This document shows positions 12,410-27,216 of a stretch of DNA of 64,000 nt, piece by piece; position 1 is the stretch's first letter, and each line of letters opens with the position of its first letter. The position numbers and the translations under genes were made by a program. A model generated the notes under the pieces. The model was given only the letters and a program-made list of their open reading frames with translations. It was not told the DNA's origin and did no database searches. Origin of the DNA: Cinclus cinclus (taxonomy: Eukaryota > Chordata > Aves > Passeriformes > Cinclidae); assembly GCF_963662255.1 (NCBI RefSeq), contig NW_026912187.1, positions 124,001 through 188,000 on the forward strand, in the 5' to 3' direction.

Positions 12410-13771
12410 TGGGAAATGCTAAGTGGGCCTGGCATTGCCAGTGGGAACGGCATACAAAGCGTGCAGCTCAGTAAGGGACTGTGCGACGGAGGCAGAGACC
12501 ACCGTGGGGCTGGCATAGTAGTACTGGACCTGGGATGGGGACTGTAGGGCTGGAGGTGAAATCATTCTGGGGTTGGGATACGCATGGTGGGGTGGACTTG
12601 GAGGCTCTAGGGCAGGGGCTGAAGCGTTGCAGAGCTGGAGCCAAGACGGGGAGGGTGCCCTTGGAAGCTGCAGAAGATTCTGCTGGCAGAGATGTGGCAA
12701 GCCGTGGCTGGAGCTGGAACAGAAGAGCTGGCAGTGAAATAAAGCTTGTGGGTTGACAAAGAGCTGAAATCACTGGGGCTGGGGAAAAGGGGACTCCAAA
12801 ATGGCTGAGGCTGAAATCACTGGGGCTGGCATAGGAGCTGCAAGTGGCGCAGACTATGCCGATGGGACACTGAGACTGTAGGGTTGGGGTGCCGAATTCA
12901 CTGGAGGCCTGGGCTATTGAGGGTGGGGCTGGCTACTGCGTCTGAGCATGGGACGGGCCGTGTAGGGCTGAAAGGGGCCCTTTAGGACTGCTTGCGCCTG
13001 AAGTGCCCCCCCCCCCCCCCCCGTGCCGGCATGTTGCCACTGGGTGTGAGGGCCACCGTAGGGCTGCAGCCGGAAGCCAGTGTGTGTGTGTGTGTGTGTG
13101 TGTGTCTGGGAAATGCTAAGTGGGCCTGGCATTGCCAGTGGGAACGGCATACAAAGCGTGCAGCTCAGTAAGGGACTGTGCGACGGAGGCAGAGACCACC
13201 GTGGGGCTGGCATAGTAGTACTGGACCTGGGATGGGGACTGTAGGGCTGGAGGTGAAATCATTCTGGGGTTGGGATACGCATGGTGGGGTGGACTTGGAG
13301 GCTCTAGGGCAGGGGCTGAAGCGTTGCAGAGCTGGAGCCAAGACGGGGAGGGTGCCCTTGGAAGCTGCAGAAGATTCTGCTGGCAGAGATGTGGCAAGCC
13401 GTGGCTGGAGCTGGAACAGAAGAGCTGGCAGTGAAATAAAGCTTGTGGGTTGACAAAGAGCTGAAATCACTGGGGCTGGGGAAAAGGGGACTCCGAAATG
13501 GCTGAGGCTGAAATCACTGGGGCTGGCATAGGAGCTGCAAGTGGCGCAGACTATGCCGATGGGACACTGAGACTGTAGGGTTGGGGTGCCGAATTCACTG
13601 GAGGCCTGGGCTATTGAGGGTGGGGCTGGCTACTGCGTCTGAGCATGGGACGGGCCGTGTAGGGCTGAAAGGGGCCCTTTAGGACTGCTTGCGCCTGAAG
13701 TGCCCCCCCCACCCCCGTGCCGGCATGTTGCCACTGGGTGTGAGGGCCACCGTAGGGCTGCAGCCGGAAGC

Positions 13772-13808
<37 letters not shown>

Positions 13809-14476
13809 TGGGAAATGCTAAGTGGGCCTGGCATTGCCAGTGGGAACGGCATACAAAGCGTGCAGCTCAGTAAGGGACTGTGCGACGGAGGCAGAGACCA
13901 CCGTGGGGCTGGCATAGTAGTACTGGACCTGGGATGGGGACTGTAGGGCTGGAGGTGAAATCATTCTGGGGTTGGGATACGCATGGTGGGGTGGACTTGG
14001 AGGCTCTAGGGCAGGGGCTGAAGCGTTGCAGAGCTGGAGCCAAGACGGGGAGGGTGCCCTTGGAAGCTGCAGAAGATTCTGCTGGCAGAGATGTGGCAAG
14101 CCGTGGCTGGAGCTGGAACAGAAGAGCTGGCAGTGAAATAAAGCTTGTGGGTTGACAAAGAGCTGAAATCACTGGGGCTGGGGAAAAGGGGACTCCGAAA
14201 TGGCTGAGGCTGAAATCACTGGGGCTGGCATAGGAGCTGCAAGTGGCGCAGACTATGCCGATGGGACACTGAGACTGTAGGGTTGGGGTGCCGAATTCAC
14301 TGGAGGCCTGGGCTATTGAGGGTGGGGCTGGCTACTGCGTCTGAGCATGGGACGGGCCGTGTAGGGCTGAAAGGGGCCCTTTAGGACTGCTTGCGCCTGA
14401 AGTGCCCCCCCCCCCCCCCCCGTGCCGGCATGTTGCCACTGGGTGTGAGGGCCACCGTAGGGCTGCAGCCGGAAGC

Positions 14477-14515
<39 letters not shown>

Positions 14516-15180
14516 TGGGTAATGCTAAGTGGGCCTGGCATTGCCAGTGGGAACGGCATACAAAGCGTGCAGCTCAGTAAGGGACTGTGCGACGGAGGCA
14601 GAGACCACCGTGGGGCTGGCATAGTAGTACTGGACCTGGGATGGGGACTGTAGGGCTGGAGGTGAAATCATTCTGGGGTTGGGATACGCATGGTGGGGTG
14701 GACTTGGAGGCTCTAGGGCAGGGGCTGAAGCGTTGCAGAGCTGGAGCCAAGACGGGGAGGGTGCCCTTGGAAGCTGCAGAAGATTCTGCTGGCAGAGATG
14801 TGGCAAGCCGTGGCTGGAGCTGGAACAGAAGAGCTGGCAGTGAAATAAAGCTTGTGGGTTGACAAAGAGCTGAAATCACTGGGGCTGGGGAAAAGGGGAC
14901 TCCAAAATGGCTGAGGCTGAAATCACTGGGGCTGGCATAGGAGCTGCAAGTGGCGCAGACTATGCCGATGGGACACTGAGACTGTAGGGTTGGGGTGCCG
15001 AATTCACTGGAGGCCTGGGCTATTGAGGGTGGGGCTGGCTACTGCGTCTGAGCATGGGACGGGCCGTGTAGGGCTGAAAGGGGCCCTTTAGGACTGCTTG
15101 CGCCTGAAGTGCCCCCCCCACCCCCGTGCCGGCATGTTGCCACTGGGTGTGAGGGCCACCGTAGGGCTGCAGCCGGAAGC

Positions 15181-15219
<39 letters not shown>

Positions 15220-15889
15220 TGGGAAATGCTAAGTGGGCCTGGCATTGCCAGTGGGAACGGCATACAAAGCGTGCAGCTCAGTAAGGGACTGTGCGACGGA
15301 GGCAGAGACCACCGTGGGGCTGGCATAGTAGTACTGGACCTGGGATGGGGACTGTAGGGCTGGAGGTGAAATCATTCTGGGGTTGGGATACGCATGGTGG
15401 GGTGGACTTGGAGGCTCTAGGGCAGGGGCTGAAGCGTTGCAGAGCTGGAGCCAAGACGGGGAGGGTGCCCTTGGAAGCTGCAGAAGATTCTGCTGGCAGA
15501 GATGTGGCAAGCCGTGGCTGGAGCTGGAACAGAAGAGCTGGCAGTGAAATAAAGCTTGTGGGTTGACAAAGAGCTGAAATCACTGGGGCTGGGGAAAAGG
15601 GGACTCCGAAATGGCTGAGGCTGAAATCACTGGGGCTGGCATAGGAGCTGCAAGTGGCGCAGACTATGCCGATGGGACACTGAGACTGTAGGGTTGGGGT
15701 GCCGAATTCACTGGAGGCCTGGGCTATTGAGGGTGGGGCTGGCTACTGCGTCTGAGCATGGGACGGGCCGTGTAGGGCTGAAAGGGGCCCTTTAGGACTG
15801 CTTGCGCCTGAAGTGCCCCCCCCCCCCCCCCCCCGTGCCGGCATGTTGCCACTGGGTGTGAGGGCCACCGTAGGGCTGCAGCCGGAAGC

Positions 15890-15928
<39 letters not shown>

Positions 15929-16593
15929 TGGGTAATGCTAAGTGGGCCTGGCATTGCCAGTGGGAACGGCATACAAAGCGTGCAGCTCAGTAAGGGACTG
16001 TGCGACGGAGGCAGAGACCACCGTGGGGCTGGCATAGTAGTACTGGACCTGGGATGGGGACTGTAGGGCTGGAGGTGAAATCATTCTGGGGTTGGGATAC
16101 GCATGGTGGGGTGGACTTGGAGGCTCTAGGGCAGGGGCTGAAGCGTTGCAGAGCTGGAGCCAAGACGGGGAGGGTGCCCTTGGAAGCTGCAGAAGATTCT
16201 GCTGGCAGAGATGTGGCAAGCCGTGGCTGGAGCTGGAACAGAAGAGCTGGCAGTGAAATAAAGCTTGTGGGTTGACAAAGAGCTGAAATCACTGGGGCTG
16301 GGGAAAAGGGGACTCCGAAATGGCTGAGGCTGAAATCACTGGGGCTGGCATAGGAGCTGCAAGTGGCGCAGACTATGCCGATGGGACACTGAGACTGTAG
16401 GGTTGGGGTGCCGAATTCACTGGAGGCCTGGGCTATTGAGGGTGGGGCTGGCTACTGCGTCTGAGCATGGGACGGGCCGTGTAGGGCTGAAAGGGGCCCT
16501 TTAGGACTGCTTGCGCCTGAAGTGCCCCCCCCACCCCCGTGCCGGCATGTTGCCACTGGGTGTGAGGGCCACCGTAGGGCTGCAGCCGGAAGC

Positions 16594-16632
<39 letters not shown>

Positions 16633-17993
16633 TGGGAAATGCTAAGTGGGCCTGGCATTGCCAGTGGGAACGGCATACAAAGCGTGCAGCTCAGTAAGGG
16701 ACTGTGCGACGGAGGCAGAGACCACCGTGGGGCTGGCATAGTAGTACTGGACCTGGGATGGGGACTGTAGGGCTGGAGGTGAAATCATTCTGGGGTTGGG
16801 ATACGCATGGTGGGGTGGACTTGGAGGCTCTAGGGCAGGGGCTGAAGCGTTGCAGAGCTGGAGCCAAGACGGGGAGGGTGCCCTTGGAAGCTGCAGAAGA
16901 TTCTGCTGGCAGAGATGTGGCAAGCCGTGGCTGGAGCTGGAACAGAAGAGCTGGCAGTGAAATAAAGCTTGTGGGTTGACAAAGAGCTGAAATCACTGGG
17001 GCTGGGGAAAAGGGGACTCCGAAATGGCTGAGGCTGAAATCACTGGGGCTGGCATAGGAGCTGCAAGTGGCGCAGACTATGCCGATGGGACACTGAGACT
17101 GTAGGGTTGGGGTGCCGAATTCACTGGAGGCCTGGGCTATTGAGGGTGGGGCTGGCTACTGCGTCTGAGCATGGGACGGGCCGTGTAGGGCTGAAAGGGG
17201 CCCTTTAGGACTGCTTGCGCCTGAAGTGCCCCCCCCCCCCCCCCGTGCCGGCATGTTGCCACTGGGTGTGAGGGCCACCGTAGGGCTGCAGCCGGAAGCC
17301 AGTGTGTGTGTGTGTGTGTGTGTGTGTCTGGGAAATGCTAAGTGGGCCTGGCATTGCCAGTGGGAACGGCATACAAAGCGTGCAGCTCAGTAAGGGACTG
17401 TGCGACGGAGGCAGAGACCACCGTGGGGCTGGCATAGTAGTACTGGACCTGGGATGGGGACTGTAGGGCTGGAGGTGAAATCATTCTGGGGTTGGGATAC
17501 GCATGGTGGGGTGGACTTGGAGGCTCTAGGGCAGGGGCTGAAGCGTTGCAGAGCTGGAGCCAAGACGGGGAGGGTGCCCTTGGAAGCTGCAGAAGATTCT
17601 GCTGGCAGAGATGTGGCAAGCCGTGGCTGGAGCTGGAACAGAAGAGCTGGCAGTGAAATAAAGCTTGTGGGTTGACAAAGAGCTGAAATCACTGGGGCTG
17701 GGGAAAAGGGGACTCCGAAATGGCTGAGGCTGAAATCACTGGGGCTGGCATAGGAGCTGCAAGTGGCGCAGACTATGCCGATGGGACACTGAGACTGTAG
17801 GGTTGGGGTGCCGAATTCACTGGAGGCCTGGGCTATTGAGGGTGGGGCTGGCTACTGCGTCTGAGCATGGGACGGGCCGTGTAGGGCTGAAAGGGGCCCT
17901 TTAGGACTGCTTGCGCCTGAAGTGCCCCCCCCACCCCCGTGCCGGCATGTTGCCACTGGGTGTGAGGGCCACCGTAGGGCTGCAGCCGGAAGC

Positions 17994-18030
<37 letters not shown>

Positions 18031-18699
18031 TGGGAAATGCTAAGTGGGCCTGGCATTGCCAGTGGGAACGGCATACAAAGCGTGCAGCTCAGTAAGGGAC
18101 TGTGCGACGGAGGCAGAGACCACCGTGGGGCTGGCATAGTAGTACTGGACCTGGGATGGGGACTGTAGGGCTGGAGGTGAAATCATTCTGGGGTTGGGAT
18201 ACGCATGGTGGGGTGGACTTGGAGGCTCTAGGGCAGGGGCTGAAGCGTTGCAGAGCTGGAGCCAAGACGGGGAGGGTGCCCTTGGAAGCTGCAGAAGATT
18301 CTGCTGGCAGAGATGTGGCAAGCCGTGGCTGGAGCTGGAACAGAAGAGCTGGCAGTGAAATAAAGCTTGTGGGTTGACAAAGAGCTGAAATCACTGGGGC
18401 TGGGGAAAAGGGGACTCCGAAATGGCTGAGGCTGAAATCACTGGGGCTGGCATAGGAGCTGCAAGTGGCGCAGACTATGCCGATGGGACACTGAGACTGT
18501 AGGGTTGGGGTGCCGAATTCACTGGAGGCCTGGGCTATTGAGGGTGGGGCTGGCTACTGCGTCTGAGCATGGGACGGGCCGTGTAGGGCTGAAAGGGGCC
18601 CTTTAGGACTGCTTGCGCCTGAAGTGCCCCCCCCCCCCCCCCCCGTGCCGGCATGTTGCCACTGGGTGTGAGGGCCACCGTAGGGCTGCAGCCGGAAGC

Positions 18700-18732
<33 letters not shown>

Positions 18733-19401
18733 TGGGAAATGCTAAGTGGGCCTGGCATTGCCAGTGGGAACGGCATACAAAGCGTGCAGCTCAGTAAGGG
18801 ACTGTGCGACGGAGGCAGAGACCACCGTGGGGCTGGCATAGTAGTACTGGACCTGGGATGGGGACTGTAGGGCTGGAGGTGAAATCATTCTGGGGTTGGG
18901 ATACGCATGGTGGGGTGGACTTGGAGGCTCTAGGGCAGGGGCTGAAGCGTTGCAGAGCTGGAGCCAAGACGGGGAGGGTGCCCTTGGAAGCTGCAGAAGA
19001 TTCTGCTGGCAGAGATGTGGCAAGCCGTGGCTGGAGCTGGAACAGAAGAGCTGGCAGTGAAATAAAGCTTGTGGGTTGACAAAGAGCTGAAATCACTGGG
19101 GCTGGGGAAAAGGGGACTCCGAAATGGCTGAGGCTGAAATCACTGGGGCTGGCATAGGAGCTGCAAGTGGCGCAGACTATGCCGATGGGACACTGAGACT
19201 GTAGGGTTGGGGTGCCGAATTCACTGGAGGCCTGGGCTATTGAGGGTGGGGCTGGCTACTGCGTCTGAGCATGGGACGGGCCGTGTAGGGCTGAAAGGGG
19301 CCCTTTAGGACTGCTTGCGCCTGAAGTGCCCCCCCCCCCCCCCCCCGTGCCGGCATGTTGCCACTGGGTGTGAGGGCCACCGTAGGGCTGCAGCCGGAAG
19401 C

Positions 19402-19442
<41 letters not shown>

Positions 19443-20107
19443 TGGGAAATGCTAAGTGGGCCTGGCATTGCCAGTGGGAACGGCATACAAAGCGTGCAGC
19501 TCAGTAAGGGACTGTGCGACGGAGGCAGAGACCACCGTGGGGCTGGCATAGTAGTACTGGACCTGGGATGGGGACTGTAGGGCTGGAGGTGAAATCATTC
19601 TGGGGTTGGGATACGCATGGTGGGGTGGACTTGGAGGCTCTAGGGCAGGGGCTGAAGCGTTGCAGAGCTGGAGCCAAGACGGGGAGGGTGCCCTTGGAAG
19701 CTGCAGAAGATTCTGCTGGCAGAGATGTGGCAAGCCGTGGCTGGAGCTGGAACAGAAGAGCTGGCAGTGAAATAAAGCTTGTGGGTTGACAAAGAGCTGA
19801 AATCACTGGGGCTGGGGAAAAGGGGACTCCGAAATGGCTGAGGCTGAAATCACTGGGGCTGGCATAGGAGCTGCAAGTGGCGCAGACTATGCCGATGGGA
19901 CACTGAGACTGTAGGGTTGGGGTGCCGAATTCACTGGAGGCCTGGGCTATTGAGGGTGGGGCTGGCTACTGCGTCTGAGCATGGGACGGGCCGTGTAGGG
20001 CTGAAAGGGGCCCTTTAGGACTGCTTGCGCCTGAAGTGCCCCCCCCACCCCCGTGCCGGCATGTTGCCACTGGGTGTGAGGGCCACCGTAGGGCTGCAGC
20101 CGGAAGC

Positions 20108-20146
<39 letters not shown>

Positions 20147-20815
20147 TGGGAAATGCTAAGTGGGCCTGGCATTGCCAGTGGGAACGGCATACAAAGCGTG
20201 CAGCTCAGTAAGGGACTGTGCGACGGAGGCAGAGACCACCGTGGGGCTGGCATAGTAGTACTGGACCTGGGATGGGGACTGTAGGGCTGGAGGTGAAATC
20301 ATTCTGGGGTTGGGATACGCATGGTGGGGTGGACTTGGAGGCTCTAGGGCAGGGGCTGAAGCGTTGCAGAGCTGGAGCCAAGACGGGGAGGGTGCCCTTG
20401 GAAGCTGCAGAAGATTCTGCTGGCAGAGATGTGGCAAGCCGTGGCTGGAGCTGGAACAGAAGAGCTGGCAGTGAAATAAAGCTTGTGGGTTGACAAAGAG
20501 CTGAAATCACTGGGGCTGGGGAAAAGGGGACTCCGAAATGGCTGAGGCTGAAATCACTGGGGCTGGCATAGGAGCTGCAAGTGGCGCAGACTATGCCGAT
20601 GGGACACTGAGACTGTAGGGTTGGGGTGCCGAATTCACTGGAGGCCTGGGCTATTGAGGGTGGGGCTGGCTACTGCGTCTGAGCATGGGACGGGCCGTGT
20701 AGGGCTGAAAGGGGCCCTTTAGGACTGCTTGCGCCTGAAGTGCCCCCCCCCCCCCCCCCCGTGCCGGCATGTTGCCACTGGGTGTGAGGGCCACCGTAGG
20801 GCTGCAGCCGGAAGC

Positions 20816-20854
<39 letters not shown>

Positions 20855-21521
20855 TCTGGGAAATGCTAAGTGGGCCTGGCATTGCCAGTGGGAACGGCAT
20901 ACAAAGCGTGCAGCTCAGTAAGGGACTGTGCGACGGAGGCAGAGACCACCGTGGGGCTGGCATAGTAGTACTGGACCTGGGATGGGGACTGTAGGGCTGG
21001 AGGTGAAATCATTCTGGGGTTGGGATACGCATGGTGGGGTGGACTTGGAGGCTCTAGGGCAGGGGCTGAAGCGTTGCAGAGCTGGAGCCAAGACGGGGAG
21101 GGTGCCCTTGGAAGCTGCAGAAGATTCTGCTGGCAGAGATGTGGCAAGCCGTGGCTGGAGCTGGAACAGAAGAGCTGGCAGTGAAATAAAGCTTGTGGGT
21201 TGACAAAGAGCTGAAATCACTGGGGCTGGGGAAAAGGGGACTCCGAAATGGCTGAGGCTGAAATCACTGGGGCTGGCATAGGAGCTGCAAGTGGCGCAGA
21301 CTATGCCGATGGGACACTGAGACTGTAGGGTTGGGGTGCCGAATTCACTGGAGGCCTGGGCTATTGAGGGTGGGGCTGGCTACTGCGTCTGAGCATGGGA
21401 CGGGCCGTGTAGGGCTGAAAGGGGCCCTTTAGGACTGCTTGCGCCTGAAGTGCCCCCCCCACCCCCGTGCCGGCATGTTGCCACTGGGTGTGAGGGCCAC
21501 CGTAGGGCTGCAGCCGGAAGC

Positions 21522-21560
<39 letters not shown>

Positions 21561-22231
21561 TGGGAAATGCTAAGTGGGCCTGGCATTGCCAGTGGGAACG
21601 GCATACAAAGCGTGCAGCTCAGTAAGGGACTGTGCGACGGAGGCAGAGACCACCGTGGGGCTGGCATAGTAGTACTGGACCTGGGATGGGGACTGTAGGG
21701 CTGGAGGTGAAATCATTCTGGGGTTGGGATACGCATGGTGGGGTGGACTTGGAGGCTCTAGGGCAGGGGCTGAAGCGTTGCAGAGCTGGAGCCAAGACGG
21801 GGAGGGTGCCCTTGGAAGCTGCAGAAGATTCTGCTGGCAGAGATGTGGCAAGCCGTGGCTGGAGCTGGAACAGAAGAGCTGGCAGTGAAATAAAGCTTGT
21901 GGGTTGACAAAGAGCTGAAATCACTGGGGCTGGGGAAAAGGGGACTCCGAAATGGCTGAGGCTGAAATCACTGGGGCTGGCATAGGAGCTGCAAGTGGCG
22001 CAGACTATGCCGATGGGACACTGAGACTGTAGGGTTGGGGTGCCGAATTCACTGGAGGCCTGGGCTATTGAGGGTGGGGCTGGCTACTGCGTCTGAGCAT
22101 GGGACGGGCCGTGTAGGGCTGAAAGGGGCCCTTTAGGACTGCTTGCGCCTGAAGTGCCCCCCCCCCCCCCCCCCCCGTGCCGGCATGTTGCCACTGGGTG
22201 TGAGGGCCACCGTAGGGCTGCAGCCGGAAGC

Positions 22232-22270
<39 letters not shown>

Positions 22271-23642
22271 TGGGTAATGCTAAGTGGGCCTGGCATTGCC
22301 AGTGGGAACGGCATACAAAGCGTGCAGCTCAGTAAGGGACTGTGCGACGGAGGCAGAGACCACCGTGGGGCTGGCATAGTAGTACTGGACCTGGGATGGG
22401 GACTGTAGGGCTGGAGGTGAAATCATTCTGGGGTTGGGATACGCATGGTGGGGTGGACTTGGAGGCTCTAGGGCAGGGGCTGAAGCGTTGCAGAGCTGGA
22501 GCCAAGACGGGGAGGGTGCCCTTGGAAGCTGCAGAAGATTCTGCTGGCAGAGATGTGGCAAGCCGTGGCTGGAGCTGGAACAGAAGAGCTGGCAGTGAAA
22601 TAAAGCTTGTGGGTTGACAAAGAGCTGAAATCACTGGGGCTGGGGAAAAGGGGACTCCGAAATGGCTGAGGCTGAAATCACTGGGGCTGGCATAGGAGCT
22701 GCAAGTGGCGCAGACTATGCCGATGGGACACTGAGACTGTAGGGTTGGGGTGCCGAATTCACTGGAGGCCTGGGCTATTGAGGGTGGGGCTGGCTACTGC
22801 GTCTGAGCATGGGACGGGCCGTGTAGGGCTGAAAGGGGCCCTTTAGGACTGCTTGCGCCTGAAGTGCCCCCCCCCCCCCCCCCCGTGCCGGCATGTTGCC
22901 ACTGGGTGTGAGGGCCACCGTAGGGCTGCAGCCGGAAGCCAGTGTGTGTGTGTGTGTGTGTGTGTGTGTCTGGGAAATGCTAAGTGGGCCTGGCATTGCC
23001 AGTGGGAACGGCATACAAAGCGTGCAGCTCAGTAAGGGACTGTGCGACGGAGGCAGAGACCACCGTGGGGCTGGCATAGTAGTACTGGACCTGGGATGGG
23101 GACTGTAGGGCTGGAGGTGAAATCATTCTGGGGTTGGGATACGCATGGTGGGGTGGACTTGGAGGCTCTAGGGCAGGGGCTGAAGCGTTGCAGAGCTGGA
23201 GCCAAGACGGGGAGGGTGCCCTTGGAAGCTGCAGAAGATTCTGCTGGCAGAGATGTGGCAAGCCGTGGCTGGAGCTGGAACAGAAGAGCTGGCAGTGAAA
23301 TAAAGCTTGTGGGTTGACAAAGAGCTGAAATCACTGGGGCTGGGGAAAAGGGGACTCCGAAATGGCTGAGGCTGAAATCACTGGGGCTGGCATAGGAGCT
23401 GCAAGTGGCGCAGACTATGCCGATGGGACACTGAGACTGTAGGGTTGGGGTGCCGAATTCACTGGAGGCCTGGGCTATTGAGGGTGGGGCTGGCTACTGC
23501 GTCTGAGCATGGGACGGGCCGTGTAGGGCTGAAAGGGGCCCTTTAGGACTGCTTGCGCCTGAAGTGCCCCCCCCCCCCCCCCCCCCCGTGCCGGCATGTT
23601 GCCACTGGGTGTGAGGGCCACCGTAGGGCTGCAGCCGGAAGC

Positions 23643-23681
<39 letters not shown>

Positions 23682-24353
23682 TGGGTAATGCTAAGTGGGC
23701 CTGGCATTGCCAGTGGGAACGGCATACAAAGCGTGCAGCTCAGTAAGGGACTGTGCGACGGAGGCAGAGACCACCGTGGGGCTGGCATAGTAGTACTGGA
23801 CCTGGGATGGGGACTGTAGGGCTGGAGGTGAAATCATTCTGGGGTTGGGATACGCATGGTGGGGTGGACTTGGAGGCTCTAGGGCAGGGGCTGAAGCGTT
23901 GCAGAGCTGGAGCCAAGACGGGGAGGGTGCCCTTGGAAGCTGCAGAAGATTCTGCTGGCAGAGATGTGGCAAGCCGTGGCTGGAGCTGGAACAGAAGAGC
24001 TGGCAGTGAAATAAAGCTTGTGGGTTGACAAAGAGCTGAAATCACTGGGGCTGGGGAAAAGGGGACTCCGAAATGGCTGAGGCTGAAATCACTGGGGCTG
24101 GCATAGGAGCTGCAAGTGGCGCAGACTATGCCGATGGGACACTGAGACTGTAGGGTTGGGGTGCCGAATTCACTGGAGGCCTGGGCTATTGAGGGTGGGG
24201 CTGGCTACTGCGTCTGAGCATGGGACGGGCCGTGTAGGGCTGAAAGGGGCCCTTTAGGACTGCTTGCGCCTGAAGTGCCCCCCCCCCCCCCCCCCCCCGT
24301 GCCGGCATGTTGCCACTGGGTGTGAGGGCCACCGTAGGGCTGCAGCCGGAAGC

Positions 24354-24392
<39 letters not shown>

Positions 24393-25763
24393 TGGGTAAT
24401 GCTAAGTGGGCCTGGCATTGCCAGTGGGAACGGCATACAAAGCGTGCAGCTCAGTAAGGGACTGTGCGACGGAGGCAGAGACCACCGTGGGGCTGGCATA
24501 GTAGTACTGGACCTGGGATGGGGACTGTAGGGCTGGAGGTGAAATCATTCTGGGGTTGGGATACGCATGGTGGGGTGGACTTGGAGGCTCTAGGGCAGGG
24601 GCTGAAGCGTTGCAGAGCTGGAGCCAAGACGGGGAGGGTGCCCTTGGAAGCTGCAGAAGATTCTGCTGGCAGAGATGTGGCAAGCCGTGGCTGGAGCTGG
24701 AACAGAAGAGCTGGCAGTGAAATAAAGCTTGTGGGTTGACAAAGAGCTGAAATCACTGGGGCTGGGGAAAAGGGGACTCCAAAATGGCTGAGGCTGAAAT
24801 CACTGGGGCTGGCATAGGAGCTGCAAGTGGCGCAGACTATGCCGATGGGACACTGAGACTGTAGGGTTGGGGTGCCGAATTCACTGGAGGCCTGGGCTAT
24901 TGAGGGTGGGGCTGGCTACTGCGTCTGAGCATGGGACGGGCCGTGTAGGGCTGAAAGGGGCCCTTTAGGACTGCTTGCGCCTGAAGTGCCCCCCCCCCCC
25001 CCCCCCGTGCCGGCATGTTGCCACTGGGTGTGAGGGCCACCGTAGGGCTGCAGCCGGAAGCCAGTGTGTGTGTGTGTGTGTGTGTGTGTGTCTGGGAAAT
25101 GCTAAGTGGGCCTGGCATTGCCAGTGGGAACGGCATACAAAGCGTGCAGCTCAGTAAGGGACTGTGCGACGGAGGCAGAGACCACCGTGGGGCTGGCATA
25201 GTAGTACTGGACCTGGGATGGGGACTGTAGGGCTGGAGGTGAAATCATTCTGGGGTTGGGATACGCATGGTGGGGTGGACTTGGAGGCTCTAGGGCAGGG
25301 GCTGAAGCGTTGCAGAGCTGGAGCCAAGACGGGGAGGGTGCCCTTGGAAGCTGCAGAAGATTCTGCTGGCAGAGATGTGGCAAGCCGTGGCTGGAGCTGG
25401 AACAGAAGAGCTGGCAGTGAAATAAAGCTTGTGGGTTGACAAAGAGCTGAAATCACTGGGGCTGGGGAAAAGGGGACTCCGAAATGGCTGAGGCTGAAAT
25501 CACTGGGGCTGGCATAGGAGCTGCAAGTGGCGCAGACTATGCCGATGGGACACTGAGACTGTAGGGTTGGGGTGCCGAATTCACTGGAGGCCTGGGCTAT
25601 TGAGGGTGGGGCTGGCTACTGCGTCTGAGCATGGGACGGGCCGTGTAGGGCTGAAAGGGGCCCTTTAGGACTGCTTGCGCCTGAAGTGCCCCCCCCCCCC
25701 CCCCCCCCGTGCCGGCATGTTGCCACTGGGTGTGAGGGCCACCGTAGGGCTGCAGCCGGAAGC

Positions 25764-25802
<39 letters not shown>

Positions 25803-26473
25803 TGGGTAATGCTAAGTGGGCCTGGCATTGCCAGTGGGAACGGCATACAAAGCGTGCAGCTCAGTAAGGGACTGTGCGACGGAGGCAGAGACCACCGTGG
25901 GGCTGGCATAGTAGTACTGGACCTGGGATGGGGACTGTAGGGCTGGAGGTGAAATCATTCTGGGGTTGGGATACGCATGGTGGGGTGGACTTGGAGGCTC
26001 TAGGGCAGGGGCTGAAGCGTTGCAGAGCTGGAGCCAAGACGGGGAGGGTGCCCTTGGAAGCTGCAGAAGATTCTGCTGGCAGAGATGTGGCAAGCCGTGG
26101 CTGGAGCTGGAACAGAAGAGCTGGCAGTGAAATAAAGCTTGTGGGTTGACAAAGAGCTGAAATCACTGGGGCTGGGGAAAAGGGGACTCCGAAATGGCTG
26201 AGGCTGAAATCACTGGGGCTGGCATAGGAGCTGCAAGTGGCGCAGACTATGCCGATGGGACACTGAGACTGTAGGGTTGGGGTGCCGAATTCACTGGAGG
26301 CCTGGGCTATTGAGGGTGGGGCTGGCTACTGCGTCTGAGCATGGGACGGGCCGTGTAGGGCTGAAAGGGGCCCTTTAGGACTGCTTGCGCCTGAAGTGCC
26401 CCCCCCCCCCCCCCCCCCGTGCCGGCATGTTGCCACTGGGTGTGAGGGCCACCGTAGGGCTGCAGCCGGAAGC

Positions 26474-26512
<39 letters not shown>

Positions 26513-27177
26513 TGGGTAATGCTAAGTGGGCCTGGCATTGCCAGTGGGAACGGCATACAAAGCGTGCAGCTCAGTAAGGGACTGTGCGACGGAGGCAGAG
26601 ACCACCGTGGGGCTGGCATAGTAGTACTGGACCTGGGATGGGGACTGTAGGGCTGGAGGTGAAATCATTCTGGGGTTGGGATACGCATGGTGGGGTGGAC
26701 TTGGAGGCTCTAGGGCAGGGGCTGAAGCGTTGCAGAGCTGGAGCCAAGACGGGGAGGGTGCCCTTGGAAGCTGCAGAAGATTCTGCTGGCAGAGATGTGG
26801 CAAGCCGTGGCTGGAGCTGGAACAGAAGAGCTGGCAGTGAAATAAAGCTTGTGGGTTGACAAAGAGCTGAAATCACTGGGGCTGGGGAAAAGGGGACTCC
26901 AAAATGGCTGAGGCTGAAATCACTGGGGCTGGCATAGGAGCTGCAAGTGGCGCAGACTATGCCGATGGGACACTGAGACTGTAGGGTTGGGGTGCCGAAT
27001 TCACTGGAGGCCTGGGCTATTGAGGGTGGGGCTGGCTACTGCGTCTGAGCATGGGACGGGCCGTGTAGGGCTGAAAGGGGCCCTTTAGGACTGCTTGCGC
27101 CTGAAGTGCCCCCCCCACCCCCGTGCCGGCATGTTGCCACTGGGTGTGAGGGCCACCGTAGGGCTGCAGCCGGAAGC

Positions 27178-27216
<39 letters not shown>

